Source: Anaerolineales bacterium
GTDB taxonomy: Bacteria; Chloroflexota; Anaerolineae; Anaerolineales; UBA4823
Length of the DNA stretch: 12,651 nucleotides
Direction: 5' to 3'
NCBI GenBank assembly: GCA_022865865.1
Contig: JALHTN010000142.1
Coordinates: 1-12,651, forward strand
The notes below the pieces were generated by a model. The model was not told the origin of the DNA, did not search any database, and saw nothing but the letters and a program-made list of their open reading frames with translations. Each line of letters opens with the position of its first letter. Within the stretch, counting starts at the first letter, position 1. Of the stretch, positions 1 through 8,513 are shown piece by piece. A program made the translations under genes and the position numbers.

Positions 1-973
1 CCGGAGTATCCACAACCAGGCTGTCCAATTTTTCATGCCAATGATCTTTTAATTTTTGTAATTCGAGTTGTGCCCGTTCCAGTGAGCCGTATTGAGCTGA
101 AATTTGTTTACCTGTGGAATGGGCATCACCGATGCCTAACATGACCAGCAATTCCCGGCTTTCCCCCGGTTGAAGCGTTAAATCTGTTTGCAGGCTTCCG
201 CAGGCATTGTCACCAAAAACATCGCTGTTCGTGCACTTTCCCTGCTCAACCACCAACGGGTCATGGTAACCACGGTAAGGACCCAGAAAAGCCTCCCGGC
301 TGGTATCATATCCAACGAGGGGAGCACCCACCTGGCTCATCCAGGTATGGCGGGCGATGTCATGGATGAAAAATCCTCCATTTTCTGGTGTCAAGTTATC
401 CTGGATAGCAATTCGCAGTAAACCATCATTAGTCATTTCTCCGCGCACAATAAAGAGCGAATATTGCAGATTTACCTGATCCTGGAATGTATCCCACTGG
501 TTTGTGAATTCGCAAAAGGAGAAGATAGATAGTTGGCGTGGACGATCCGTTTCATTGGTGACTTTCAGTCGCCAGTATTCAAAGGTTTGTCCCAAAGGGA
601 CAAAGTATGTGGTTTCGGAAGAGATCCCTGAGTATTTTGATTCAATTATGGTATAGGCTGTACCATGCCTGCAAGTGGACTGAAACTGATCAAGAGGTTT
701 GCCAACTGGTTGCCAGGAAGCTGACCAGTAATCTCCGCTCTGGCGGTCGCGCAGGTAGAAATAACGTCCTGGCTGATCCATTGGAACACTGTTGAATCGA
801 AGTCGCAGGAAGCGGCCGCGCGCTCCGGATTGATAAAATCCATACCCTCCGGCGTTATTGGTGATGATCGCCCCATATTCCGTGGAACCCAGGTAATTGC
901 TCCAGGATTGGGGCGTATCTGGACGTGTAATTACATACTCTTTGTTTTCATCGTCAAAATATCCGTATTTCAT
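1..973 (-). CDS. GH94 disaccharide phosphorylase, second copy (partial, C-terminus beyond left edge)
   Basis: The reading frame opens at an ATG at 973 and stays open for 324 codons to the left edge (base 1 is a leftover), so only the N-terminal part is present. It begins MKYGYFDDENKEYVITRPDT and shares the GH94 N-terminal pattern with its neighbour (GYFDD, EYVIT, NYLG, AGGY, YLRD, SWQP, CRHG, FVPLG), which belongs to the beta-sandwich domain and linker. The catalytic barrel, with its acid Asp, lies outside the window. Past residue 155 it diverges from cellobiose phosphorylase: FTNQW replaces the CLWDA region, and residues 242-270 hold EQGKCTNS, NACGSL and LQPGE. From memory these resemble N,N'-diacetylchitobiose or cellobionic-acid phosphorylases, so a substrate other than cellobiose is inferred. 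AAGG lies just before the start. The ATG overlaps the stop of the upstream gene (ATGA), implying translational coupling. There is no signal peptide, so it should act in the cytoplasm. Family assignment is firm; the substrate is not. Confidence 0.88.
   Translation of the reverse strand, partial: MKYGYFDDENKEYVITRPDTPQSWSNYLGSTEYGAIITNNAGGYGFYQSGARGRFLRLRFNSVPMDQPGRYFYLRDRQSGDYWSASWQPVGKPLDQFQSTCRHGTAYTIIESKYSGISSETTYFVPLGQTFEYWRLKVTNETDRPRQLSIFSFCEFTNQWDTFQDQVNLQYSLFIVRGEMTNDGLLRIAIQDNLTPENGGFFIHDIARHTWMSQVGAPLVGYDTSREAFLGPYRGYHDPLVVEQGKCTNSDVFGDNACGSLQTDLTLQPGESRELLVMLGIGDAHSTGKQISAQYGSLERAQLELQKLKDHWHEKLDSLVVDTP
970..973 (-). other. ATGA stop/start overlap between the two GH94 genes
   Basis: Read on the minus strand, the four bases 973-970 are ATGA. 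The ATG (973-971) starts the second GH94 gene and the TGA (972-970) ends cellobiose phosphorylase. AAGG within the last codons of the upstream gene is placed as a ribosome binding site. Such overlaps usually indicate translational coupling by terminating and re-initiating ribosomes, so the two phosphorylases are probably made together. Confidence 0.9.
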
Positions 974-3471
974 TTGCCAACCTTTACTACAACCTGAGTC
1001 TGTGTTATGAAAGACCTCGGGAGGGGAATTACATTGCCAGGGATATGTTTTCCATCCATTTCGAGAGAGACCAGGTTACCTGGTCCTACTCGGTCAACTT
1101 GAATGTCAAAATTGACCCCTCGGAATAAACGCTTTGCTCGAAAACCATTCCAACTTGTTGGCATAACCGGAGATATCTGCAAACCTTCATATGTAGGACG
1201 GATACCCAGTATCCACTGTGTTATGGCGATATAGTTCCACGATGCTGTACCAGTCAACCAGGAATTTTTAGCTTCCCCTGGTCTGGCTGCATCAATTCCA
1301 GATATCATCTGGGCATAAATATACGGTTCGCAACGATGAACCTCACTGAGTTCTTCCCGGACGGATGGGTTGATGCGTGAGTAGTATTCAAAAGCCTGAT
1401 CACCACGTCCGATCTTGGCTTCCGCAATCATGACCCAGGGGTTAGTATGGCAAAAAACACCAGCGTTTTCCTTATATCCCGGGGGATAGGATGAGATCTC
1501 TCCCAGATTCAGGTAATAGTGTGTATAAGCCGGTTGGTGCAGGACGATCCCATGAGGCGTTGCAAGTCGTTTACCAACAGATTCAAGCGCCTGCCTGGCC
1601 TGACCATCTTCGAGTCCCAACCCAGCCATAATGCACATCCCTTGCGGTTCAATGAAGATCTGTCCTTCTTTGCATTCCTTTGAACCCACAGGGTCACCAT
1701 TGTCATCATAAGCCCGGCGGAACCATTCTCCATCCCAGCCTGCTTTCCAAACGGTTTTTTCCATAGTAGATATTTTCTGTATCAAAAAATCGGAAGAGAT
1801 TGGAGAGATGCCTTTTAGTGCTGTCTTTCCACTTTCCATACTTTCCAACTTTGTACCAATCTTTAGCATTTCCTTCGCAGCCAGGATGAAAAGACCAGCG
1901 ATGAATACGCTCTCGGCGATCAACCCTTCTTTATTGGTTGTGGTCTGGAATGACTGCCCGGGTATATCGGAATAACAATTCAAATTCAAACAGTCATTCC
2001 AATCAGCCCGACCGATCAATGGCAAGCCGTGCGGTCCGAGTCGATCAAGAGTGTATTGGATCGACCGTAGCAAATGACCATATAATGGTTCCTCTGTCCC
2101 CGCGGTGTTATCATAAGGAATCATCTCTTCCAATATGTTCCATTCGCCAGTTTCTTTTAGGTACGCCGCCACAGACAAAACCAGCCAAAGAGGATCATCA
2201 TTAAAACCACTGCCGACATCGTTATTACCCCGTTTGGTCAGAGGCTGATATTGGTGATATGCTCCTCCGGTCGGTAATTGTGTAGCGGCCACGTCAAGGA
2301 TGCGTTCCCTTGCCTTTTCTGAGAAGAATTGGACGAAACCTATCAAATCCTGGGTTGTATCGCGAAAACCCATTCCGCGCCCGATGCCAGATTCAAAATA
2401 GGAAGCTGAGCGTGAGAAGTTGAAGGTAACCATCAATTGGTAAGCAGTCCAAATGTTAACCATGCGGTTCGTATGCTGATCAGGTGTGGTCACCTGCAGA
2501 GTATTAATAATATTTTGATAATGTCTTTGAAGGGAAATAAATGCACTCTCAACAGCATCCGCTTGAAGATAACGTGCGATGATTGGTTTTACAGTCTTCT
2601 TATTGATGATCTGCGATCCAGGTGGGTCGAATTTTTCATTCTTCTGGTTTTCGTGGTAACCCAGGATAAAGATGATTTTATGTTGCTCTCCAGGATCAAG
2701 CTGTAATTTTATCTGATTCGCACCGATAGGTTGCCAGCCATGTGCGATTGAACCCTGCATTTGTCCTTTCTCCACAGCTCTGGGTGAATCCCAGCCCCGA
2801 TAGGGTCCTAGGAAGGCATCACGATCAGTATCGAATCCCACTACTGGTTCTGAACAGGCAAAAAAAGCAAAATGATCACGTCGTTCACGATATTCTGACT
2901 TATGATAAATAACCCCCTTATCAATTTCAACTTCACCGATGGAATAATTCCGTTGAAAATTGGTAGCATCATCCAACGCATCCCAGAGGCAGAATTCAAC
3001 AGCCGAGAAAATGGACAGGTTGGCAGACTTATCATGTTGGTTGGTGATTGTCATTTCCCAGATTTCCAGGTTTTCTCCGAGAGGAACGAAATATCGGGTC
3101 TGGGTTTCTATACCCCCCAACCTGGACCGGATGGAGGTGTATCCCATGCCATGACGGCATTCATATAAATCCAAGGTATGGCGTGTTGGTTGCCAAGAAG
3201 GTGACCAGTAAAATGGTCCTGATGAGCTTTCGCTGGATTCATCATCTCTCAGGTAGATATAACGCCCGCCTGAATCAAGAGGAGCGTTGTTGTACCGATA
3301 ACGGGTAAGTCTGCGTAAACGGGCATCTTTGAAAAACGAATATCCTCCTGCGGTATTAGAGATAATGCCGAAATATTCTTCACAGCCCAGAAAATTGATC
3401 CATGGCAAAGGAGTATCAGGTTGCGTGATAACATACTCACGATGCTCGTCATCAAAATATCCAAATTTCAT
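970..3471 (-). CDS. cbp: Cellobiose phosphorylase (GH94)
   Basis: Predicted to catalyse cellobiose + phosphate = alpha-glucose 1-phosphate + glucose (EC 2.4.1.20) in the cytoplasm. The 833 residues match the usual length of cellobiose phosphorylases (about 810-830) rather than the longer cellodextrin phosphorylases (about 980). The N-terminal beta-sandwich (roughly 1-280) carries GYFDD, YRYNN, ECRHG and YRERR. The barrel carries YFESGIGRGMGFRD (358-371) and NDVGSGFNDDPLW (417-429). It also has GRADWNDCLNL (487-497), where D493 aligns with the family's catalytic acid (the second Asp of DWND) and W491 with a substrate-site Trp. KENAGVFCHTNPW (667-679) and TGTASWN (740-746) form the phosphate and sugar site. 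The whole protein strongly resembles the Clostridium thermocellum enzyme as I remember it. The start is supported by GGGAGG five bases before the ATG. It follows the GH3 gene after 132 nt and overlaps the next GH94 gene by 4 nt. No key residue appears to be missing. Confidence 0.95.
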   Translation of the reverse strand: MKFGYFDDEHREYVITQPDTPLPWINFLGCEEYFGIISNTAGGYSFFKDARLRRLTRYRYNNAPLDSGGRYIYLRDDESSESSSGPFYWSPSWQPTRHTLDLYECRHGMGYTSIRSRLGGIETQTRYFVPLGENLEIWEMTITNQHDKSANLSIFSAVEFCLWDALDDATNFQRNYSIGEVEIDKGVIYHKSEYRERRDHFAFFACSEPVVGFDTDRDAFLGPYRGWDSPRAVEKGQMQGSIAHGWQPIGANQIKLQLDPGEQHKIIFILGYHENQKNEKFDPPGSQIINKKTVKPIIARYLQADAVESAFISLQRHYQNIINTLQVTTPDQHTNRMVNIWTAYQLMVTFNFSRSASYFESGIGRGMGFRDTTQDLIGFVQFFSEKARERILDVAATQLPTGGAYHQYQPLTKRGNNDVGSGFNDDPLWLVLSVAAYLKETGEWNILEEMIPYDNTAGTEEPLYGHLLRSIQYTLDRLGPHGLPLIGRADWNDCLNLNCYSDIPGQSFQTTTNKEGLIAESVFIAGLFILAAKEMLKIGTKLESMESGKTALKGISPISSDFLIQKISTMEKTVWKAGWDGEWFRRAYDDNGDPVGSKECKEGQIFIEPQGMCIMAGLGLEDGQARQALESVGKRLATPHGIVLHQPAYTHYYLNLGEISSYPPGYKENAGVFCHTNPWVMIAEAKIGRGDQAFEYYSRINPSVREELSEVHRCEPYIYAQMISGIDAARPGEAKNSWLTGTASWNYIAITQWILGIRPTYEGLQISPVMPTSWNGFRAKRLFRGVNFDIQVDRVGPGNLVSLEMDGKHIPGNVIPLPRSFITQTQVVVKVGK

Positions 3472-3603
3472 TTTTTCCTCCCAGCACTACTGAAGGTTCA
3501 TTAAAATAGAAACAAAAAATACGTTCTGGTCAGCATAAACTATTTGCCGGGAAAAAACAAATACCTATTGCAAGAGCTTATAGTTACTGAGAACATAGAA
3601 CTT
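3472..3603 (-). promoter_or_regulatory. 132-nt gap before cellobiose phosphorylase, possible weak internal promoter
   Basis: This is the largest gap in the block. It is AT-rich and has no hairpin-plus-U-tract terminator that I can see. The only promoter-like pair is TTGTTT (3560-3555 on the minus strand) and TATGCT (3537-3532), separated by 17 nt. They match 3 of 6 and 4 of 6 bases of the sigma-70 consensus, which is weak. The gap ends in a good Shine-Dalgarno sequence, GGGAGG, before the ATG at 3471. An internal promoter or a 5' leader for the GH94 pair is possible, but read-through from upstream is equally consistent. Confidence 0.2.
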
Positions 3604-5883
3604 CTACTTAGCTTTCCCTACTTGTGAAAGCATGCCATTTACAATATCCTCAGGTGATTTAGACAGACCTGAGATTTGAAAATGTAGAATATCGCGCAAT
3701 GGCAATTCCATCATGAAACTTATAGTCTCCATGCCAATATCATTCTCTTCATCTTTTCTTGCATCAAAAGTCGCCCGCATTTGGCCTGTTAATTGTTCGA
3801 AAAGTGGTTCGATTATATGTTTGCCTCGGGCGTCTTCCAGCCAATCTCTCAAGGTAGATTCGGAATTTAGGAGACTAGGTAATTGCAGTGTAGATTGCAA
3901 GGTAATTGACTGCATGCAACGAATATCAGCAGACGACGAACCGATCAGGATATCGAATTCCCCATCCTCAGTGACCCACTGTTTATGAGCCGGGTGGTAA
4001 TAGGCGAAAGCCCGGAAATCGAGTTCCAGAGATACAGTCTTCGTTTCGCCAGGTTGGAGTTCAACCTTAGTGAAGTTCTTAAGCTCCTTCGGTGGACGTA
4101 CCAGTCCTGATTTGTGATCATGCACATACACTTGGATTACTTCTTTGCCTGTCACCTTGCCAGTGTTGGTTACATCCACAGAGATAGTCAGGCCATCCAC
4201 ATCTTTGAAGGAGGTTGCCGATGTTTTCAGGTTATCGTAGGTATAGGTTGTGTAGCTCATCCCATAACCAAAGGGGAAAAGCACCGGTACATCTTTTGCA
4301 TCATAGTAGCGATAACCAATAAAGATACCCTCTCCATAAAGTACCTGATCATTTTCTCCGGGAAAGTTGATATATGCAGGTGTATCCACCAGTCTCAGTG
4401 GGAAGGTTTCTGCCAACTTACCAGAAGGATTTACCTTTCCATAAAGAATATCGGCAATAGCCCCACCGCCAGCCTGTCCCATCATCCATGCCTCCATTAC
4501 AGCAGCCGTACCATCAATCCATTCACTCATCACAATGGGAGCTCCATTATTGAGAATTACGATTGTATTTGGCTGGACTGCAGAAATGGCTTTGATCAAT
4601 GCAACTTGCTCCAAGGTTAAGTCCAAGTCGGTCCGGTCATAACCTTCTGATTCCTTGGAATCAGGTAGAGCTAGATAAAGTAAAGCTACATCAGCTTTTT
4701 TGGCAATTTCAACTGCAGCATCGATTATGGACTGATCGAAAGTGGCATCTTCTGTATATCCATCTGAAAAGGTCAACTCAGCATCCCCAGCTAATTTTTG
4801 CAGTTCTTCAAACGGATTATCCACTTGAGTTGGGTTGATATGTGAACTGCCGCCACCCTGAAAGCGTGCCTTTACGGAAGCGCGACCAATGACAGCAATG
4901 TGCTGCTGATCCTTCAAAGGAAGGATCCCATTGTTCTTGAGTAAAACCATGCCATCCGCAGCGATCTTGCGAGCCAAAGCGTGATGACCTTGTTTATTAA
5001 ATGAACCACCTTTTATCGTCTCGGAAGCCTTGAAAACAATTCCAAGGATTCGTTGTACCGATTCGTCCAAAATTGATTCGTTAAGGTCGCCGGAACGGAC
5101 TGCTTCTATGATCGCCTTTACTCTCAGCTCCCTTGGTCCGGGCATCTCCAGGTCTAAACCACCCTTAATGGAAGCAACCCGATCATGTACGGCACCCCAG
5201 TCAGAGACGACGAAACCTTCAAAACCCCATTCGCTTTTAAGTATTTCAACCAACAACCTATAATTCTCGGAGCAGTAGAGACCGTTGAGTTTGTTGTAAG
5301 CGCACATCACTGTCCATGGGTTTGATTTTTTAACTGCAATCTCAAACGCTGGCAGGTAGATTTCACGAAGAGTACGTTCATCCACTTTGACATCTATGGT
5401 CATTCGCTGGGATTCCTGGTTATTGACAGCAAAATGCTTGAGGGAGGTGCCTATGCCTTTGCTTTGCACTCCTTGAATGAAACTTGCAGCCATCTGCCCG
5501 GCAAGGTATGGGTCTTCAGAGTAATATTCGAAATTACGCCCACCCAATGGAGTGCGCTTTATATTTGTTCCGGGACCAAGCAGCACATCAACTTTCAGAG
5601 CAAGGCATTCTTCTGCGATGGCCTGTCCGATTGTGTGGATCAAGTCAGTGTCCCATGTCGATGCCATAGAAGAAGCGGTTGGAAAACAGGTGGCAGGCAA
5701 ACTTCCTGCGACAAAATCGTTTGGGTTTTCAACGCGACGTACGCCATGCGGTCCATCTGAAACAGTAATTTCTGGTACACCCAGGTAGTTGATTGGAGTC
5801 GTCGTCCAGGGACTTGCTCCAGTGCATAGAGCTGCTTTTTCTTCAAGCGTCATTTTTTTGATCAGGTTGTCAATTTCAGTCAT
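3604..5883 (-). CDS. Beta-glucosidase, glycoside hydrolase family 3
   Basis: Predicted to release glucose from the non-reducing end of cello- or gluco-oligosaccharides (EC 3.2.1.21) with retention of configuration. The 759 residues show the classic layout. The (beta/alpha)8 domain (about 1-285) has SDGPHGVR (42-49), KHFAVNNQES (149-158) and the nucleophile motif FVVSDWGA with D228. The alpha/beta sandwich domain (about 305-545) has SEGYDRTDLDL, where E413 aligns with the acid/base Glu of Thermotoga-type GH3 enzymes. A fibronectin III-like domain follows (about 565-655, with PPKELKNF). The last roughly 95 residues (665-759) form an extra helical-looking tail. There is no signal peptide and no PA14 insert, so it is cytoplasmic. 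AAGGTG lies 6 nt before the ATG. It sits 52 nt after the beta-mannosidase. Some GH3 enzymes with this fold act on xylosides or other beta-glycosides, so the glucose specificity is likely but not proven. Confidence 0.94.
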   Translation of the reverse strand: MTEIDNLIKKMTLEEKAALCTGASPWTTTPINYLGVPEITVSDGPHGVRRVENPNDFVAGSLPATCFPTASSMASTWDTDLIHTIGQAIAEECLALKVDVLLGPGTNIKRTPLGGRNFEYYSEDPYLAGQMAASFIQGVQSKGIGTSLKHFAVNNQESQRMTIDVKVDERTLREIYLPAFEIAVKKSNPWTVMCAYNKLNGLYCSENYRLLVEILKSEWGFEGFVVSDWGAVHDRVASIKGGLDLEMPGPRELRVKAIIEAVRSGDLNESILDESVQRILGIVFKASETIKGGSFNKQGHHALARKIAADGMVLLKNNGILPLKDQQHIAVIGRASVKARFQGGGSSHINPTQVDNPFEELQKLAGDAELTFSDGYTEDATFDQSIIDAAVEIAKKADVALLYLALPDSKESEGYDRTDLDLTLEQVALIKAISAVQPNTIVILNNGAPIVMSEWIDGTAAVMEAWMMGQAGGGAIADILYGKVNPSGKLAETFPLRLVDTPAYINFPGENDQVLYGEGIFIGYRYYDAKDVPVLFPFGYGMSYTTYTYDNLKTSATSFKDVDGLTISVDVTNTGKVTGKEVIQVYVHDHKSGLVRPPKELKNFTKVELQPGETKTVSLELDFRAFAYYHPAHKQWVTEDGEFDILIGSSSADIRCMQSITLQSTLQLPSLLNSESTLRDWLEDARGKHIIEPLFEQLTGQMRATFDARKDEENDIGMETISFMMELPLRDILHFQISGLSKSPEDIVNGMLSQVGKAK

Positions 5884-5933
5884 AACTCACACCTTTCTGA
5901 AGAATTGGTTTGGTTGATTTAGCATATTAACAC

Positions 5934-5946
5934 GTTCAAGTTGAAC
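5934..5946. repeat. 13-bp perfect palindrome at the end of the beta-mannosidase gene
   Basis: GTTCAAGTTGAAC is a perfect inverted repeat with 6-bp arms around one central base. It overlaps the last codons and the stop codon (5938-5936) of the GH2 gene, about 50 nt before the GH3 start. The one-base centre is too small for an RNA hairpin loop. A binding site for a dimeric regulator is therefore the more natural reading, but nothing else supports a function and chance cannot be excluded. Confidence 0.3.
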
Positions 5947-8428
5947 TGTCTTGTGAATAGGAGTCGTATATGGAGCGAAGGCGAAATGCTTTCTGAGCTT
6001 GACTCAGAGTCCATCCAGCAGGCAATGGGCAAGAAATTCGGACTTTCCGGCCAGCAGTCAAGGAAAAGTAATTGTCGCTAAAGATGACGTCAGCACCAGT
6101 TAAGGATACTTCGGTCAAGAGGGCAAGAGAACGGGAAGTCAATTCAATGATCAATTGGTCTTTCTTGTTCTGTATATCCACGGATATAGCTGGATCAACC
6201 AGGGATAAGTGTTTAACTGGGGCGAATCCGGCCGTCTTCCGGTTTACTAATTGGCTTTCTTGCATTAACTCAGCAATAAAAACCAGCTCACGGATGTTGT
6301 CATCCGATACCTGGTCAGAAAAATCAAGACTGCAAACCTGAACTGCAGAATGTGGATCAATTTTCACTGGCGTCTCACCCGAGGTTATGACTTTGCCGGA
6401 GAACGTTTCTAGCGACCATCGTAATTTCCCCTCCCAAGACCCAAGCAGGTCATTGGAGACATATACTTCCTGTACTGGAGTCTTATCTTCGATCGAAAGC
6501 ATGAGTGGTGCAAAGAAATTTCGTGCAGAGTAGTGTAATGCCTTCCAGCGTCCAAAATAATCTAGGCTTGACCAGGAGGCTACCGGCCAACAATCGTTGA
6601 GCTGCCAGTATATGATCCCAGCTACGCGCTCTGGATGGCGCCGCCAGTGCTCTACACCATAACGGATGCCTTCTGCCTGTAGTACCATGCTCAGATAAAC
6701 CAGCGATGAAAAATCCATAGGCAGCCGGAATGTATCCAGCATTTGTCCAACCATCAGGGAATTTCCACTGGCATTCTTCTGGTGCATTTCCATAATATAT
6801 GAAGTCATGTTCCAGTCTGCTTCATCAGCGTAAGTGCTGATCGTCGCCAGTGGAGGGAGTGCTTGGAAACCAAACTCACTCATAAAACGCGGGAATTGGT
6901 CGCGATAAGAAGAAAAGGGTTTCCTCCCATGCCAGACATCCCAATAATGAGCATCACCTTGCTGCTGGCCGTTCGGATCTTTGAAGGGTGTATTCGACGA
7001 AGGCGAGCTTGGCCAATAGAAATGGTCGGGATCTTCAGCCTGGCACCATGCAGGCAGTGTAAGGTGAAAAAACCGGTCGTAGGCATCTTTCAAATCCTTG
7101 TACTCAGGTTCTTTCCAACCCCAATCCACCCAACCCCATTCCATTTCGTTATTTCCACACCAAAGAGCCAGACAGGCACGATGTCGCAAACGTCTGATAT
7201 TCTCTACTACCTCCACACGTACATTTTCAAGAAAGGTGGGATTGTCCAAAGGATAAACGCTACAGGAAAAGATGAACTCCTGCCATACCAGGATGCCGAA
7301 CCGGTCGCAAAGATCATAAAAGCGCTCGTCTTCATAGAGACCGCCTCCCCAGACACGCAGCATATTCTGGTGCGTTTCGGCTGCAGAACGGATCAAATCT
7401 TCCAAGTGTTTGTTCGTTATCCGGGTAGGAAAGGAATCAGCAGGAATCCAGTTGGAACCCTTAGTTAGTATTGGCATATCATTCACCACAAAGACAAATG
7501 ATCTTCCCCATTCGTCTTCTTTTTGGCGCAATTCAATCGTACGCAGACCAATTTGGAAAGTACGGAAATCCAGAAGAGCTGCTCCTGCAGGAATAACCAA
7601 CATGAGGGATACTTTCACCTGATAAATTGGTTGACTGCCGTAGCCATTAGGCCACCATAGCTCGGGTTTGGGAATCTGTACCTTAACATTGATCTCATAT
7701 TGACTGGTGATAGCGGCTTTTTTTTCGAGGATCTCGCCATCTGGTGCTGTGATGCGCACGACCACAGCAAGTGGCAAATCACTGCAGTCCTGAACATTAA
7801 CCTGGACAGTGACATCTACCTTTCCATCATTATGTTCCTGCCTCACATGGATATCAGAAAGTCTCGCCTCGCTGTATCCCTCCAAACGGATATCCTTCCA
7901 GATGCCGATTGGAGGGAGTTGTGGACCCCAATCCCATCCAAATTGACATGGAGCTTTGCGCAGGTGGGGTCCGCCGGGAATGGCCTGAGAAACACCCGGT
8001 AGATAACGAATCGCTTGCATTTCTGCTGCGTATTTCACTGGTGAAGCGAAAGTAATTGCTAAATCGTTGATACCCTTTGAAATTAATAAAGGTTTGACCT
8101 CCCATTGGTACTGGCGAAACATGTTGCTAGTATGACCAAGCTCATGACCGTTGAGGATGACTGTCGCCAGTGTATCCAACCCGTCGCAAACCAGGAATAT
8201 TTTTTCTTCAGAAAGCATTTCATTCGTGCAAGTAAAACTGGTCCGATAGACCCAATCTGCCTCGGCGACCCACTGGACCCTTTTCTCATTATCTGCGACA
8301 AAAGGATCCGGGATGCGTCCGTTTGCCATCAAGTCGATGTGGACACTACCAGGTACCTCGGCTGGAAACCATTCTTCTTTCCCTAATTGTTGAAATTGCC
8401 ACTTATCGATTAAAGGTTGAATCTGCAT
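5936..8428 (-). CDS. Beta-mannosidase, glycoside hydrolase family 2
   Basis: Predicted to remove beta-linked mannose from the non-reducing end of manno- or glucomanno-oligosaccharides (EC 3.2.1.25). The 830 residues have the GH2 order. The N-terminal sugar-binding jelly roll (about 1-185) has VPGSVH, DWVYRTSF and FGWDWGP. An immunoglobulin-like domain (about 190-295) is followed by the (beta/alpha)8 barrel from about 300. The barrel carries KGSNWIPADSFP (323-334), MLRVWGGGLYE (356-366) and the acid/base motif LWCGNNEMEWG with E428. The nucleophile motif FMSEFGFQALP has E518. The 90-residue spacing between the two glutamates and the NNEMEWG form point to mannosidase rather than beta-galactosidase or glucuronidase. 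C-terminal beta domains complete the protein. There is no signal peptide. AGGA lies 9 nt before the ATG. It is the first enzyme gene after the transporter, so mannose-containing beta-glycans are a likely natural substrate of the whole operon. Confidence 0.95.
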   Translation of the reverse strand: MQIQPLIDKWQFQQLGKEEWFPAEVPGSVHIDLMANGRIPDPFVADNEKRVQWVAEADWVYRTSFTCTNEMLSEEKIFLVCDGLDTLATVILNGHELGHTSNMFRQYQWEVKPLLISKGINDLAITFASPVKYAAEMQAIRYLPGVSQAIPGGPHLRKAPCQFGWDWGPQLPPIGIWKDIRLEGYSEARLSDIHVRQEHNDGKVDVTVQVNVQDCSDLPLAVVVRITAPDGEILEKKAAITSQYEINVKVQIPKPELWWPNGYGSQPIYQVKVSLMLVIPAGAALLDFRTFQIGLRTIELRQKEDEWGRSFVFVVNDMPILTKGSNWIPADSFPTRITNKHLEDLIRSAAETHQNMLRVWGGGLYEDERFYDLCDRFGILVWQEFIFSCSVYPLDNPTFLENVRVEVVENIRRLRHRACLALWCGNNEMEWGWVDWGWKEPEYKDLKDAYDRFFHLTLPAWCQAEDPDHFYWPSSPSSNTPFKDPNGQQQGDAHYWDVWHGRKPFSSYRDQFPRFMSEFGFQALPPLATISTYADEADWNMTSYIMEMHQKNASGNSLMVGQMLDTFRLPMDFSSLVYLSMVLQAEGIRYGVEHWRRHPERVAGIIYWQLNDCWPVASWSSLDYFGRWKALHYSARNFFAPLMLSIEDKTPVQEVYVSNDLLGSWEGKLRWSLETFSGKVITSGETPVKIDPHSAVQVCSLDFSDQVSDDNIRELVFIAELMQESQLVNRKTAGFAPVKHLSLVDPAISVDIQNKKDQLIIELTSRSLALLTEVSLTGADVIFSDNYFSLTAGRKVRISCPLPAGWTLSQAQKAFRLRSIYDSYSQDSST

Positions 8429-8483
8429 TAATTATTTTCCTGTGGGTGGGATGATCAAACCATTAATTTTCTGTTCCACTGCG

Positions 8484-8513
8484 ATTATTAATCTGGACAT
8501 CATGTTCCTTCAA
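8484..8513 (-). promoter_or_regulatory. Candidate internal promoter before the beta-mannosidase gene
   Basis: On the minus strand TTGAAG (8513-8508) and AATAAT (8489-8484) are 18 nt apart, matching 4 of 6 and 5 of 6 bases of the -35 and -10 consensus. They lie in the 111-nt gap between the second ATPase gene and the GH2 gene, about 55-85 nt before the GH2 ATG. A direct repeat abuts the -35 element. This could let the enzyme genes be transcribed separately from the transporter. The call rests on consensus matching alone. Confidence 0.3.

Noticed and set aside
188..876. Short frames on both strands near the left end
   Set aside because: They overlap the intact 324-codon GH94 reading frame that runs from 973 to the edge, which has clear family motifs throughout.
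2437..3308. Several 86-89 codon plus-strand frames
   Set aside because: All overlap one another in different frames opposite the conserved N-terminal half of cellobiose phosphorylase, so they are shadows.
3472..3603. Possible transcription terminator after the GH3 gene
   Set aside because: There is a T-rich run on the minus strand but no GC-rich inverted repeat directly before it, so an intrinsic terminator is not supported.
4114..4620. 168-codon open frame on the plus strand
   Set aside because: Antisense to the GH3 gene across its second and third domains, with an odd Cys/His-rich composition typical of shadow frames and no convincing ribosome binding site noted.
6863..7468. 201-codon open frame on the plus strand
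   Set aside because: It lies entirely antisense to the beta-mannosidase barrel, whose conserved motifs (WCGNNEMEWG, MLRVWGGG) prove the minus-strand reading. Its translation has no recognisable motif.
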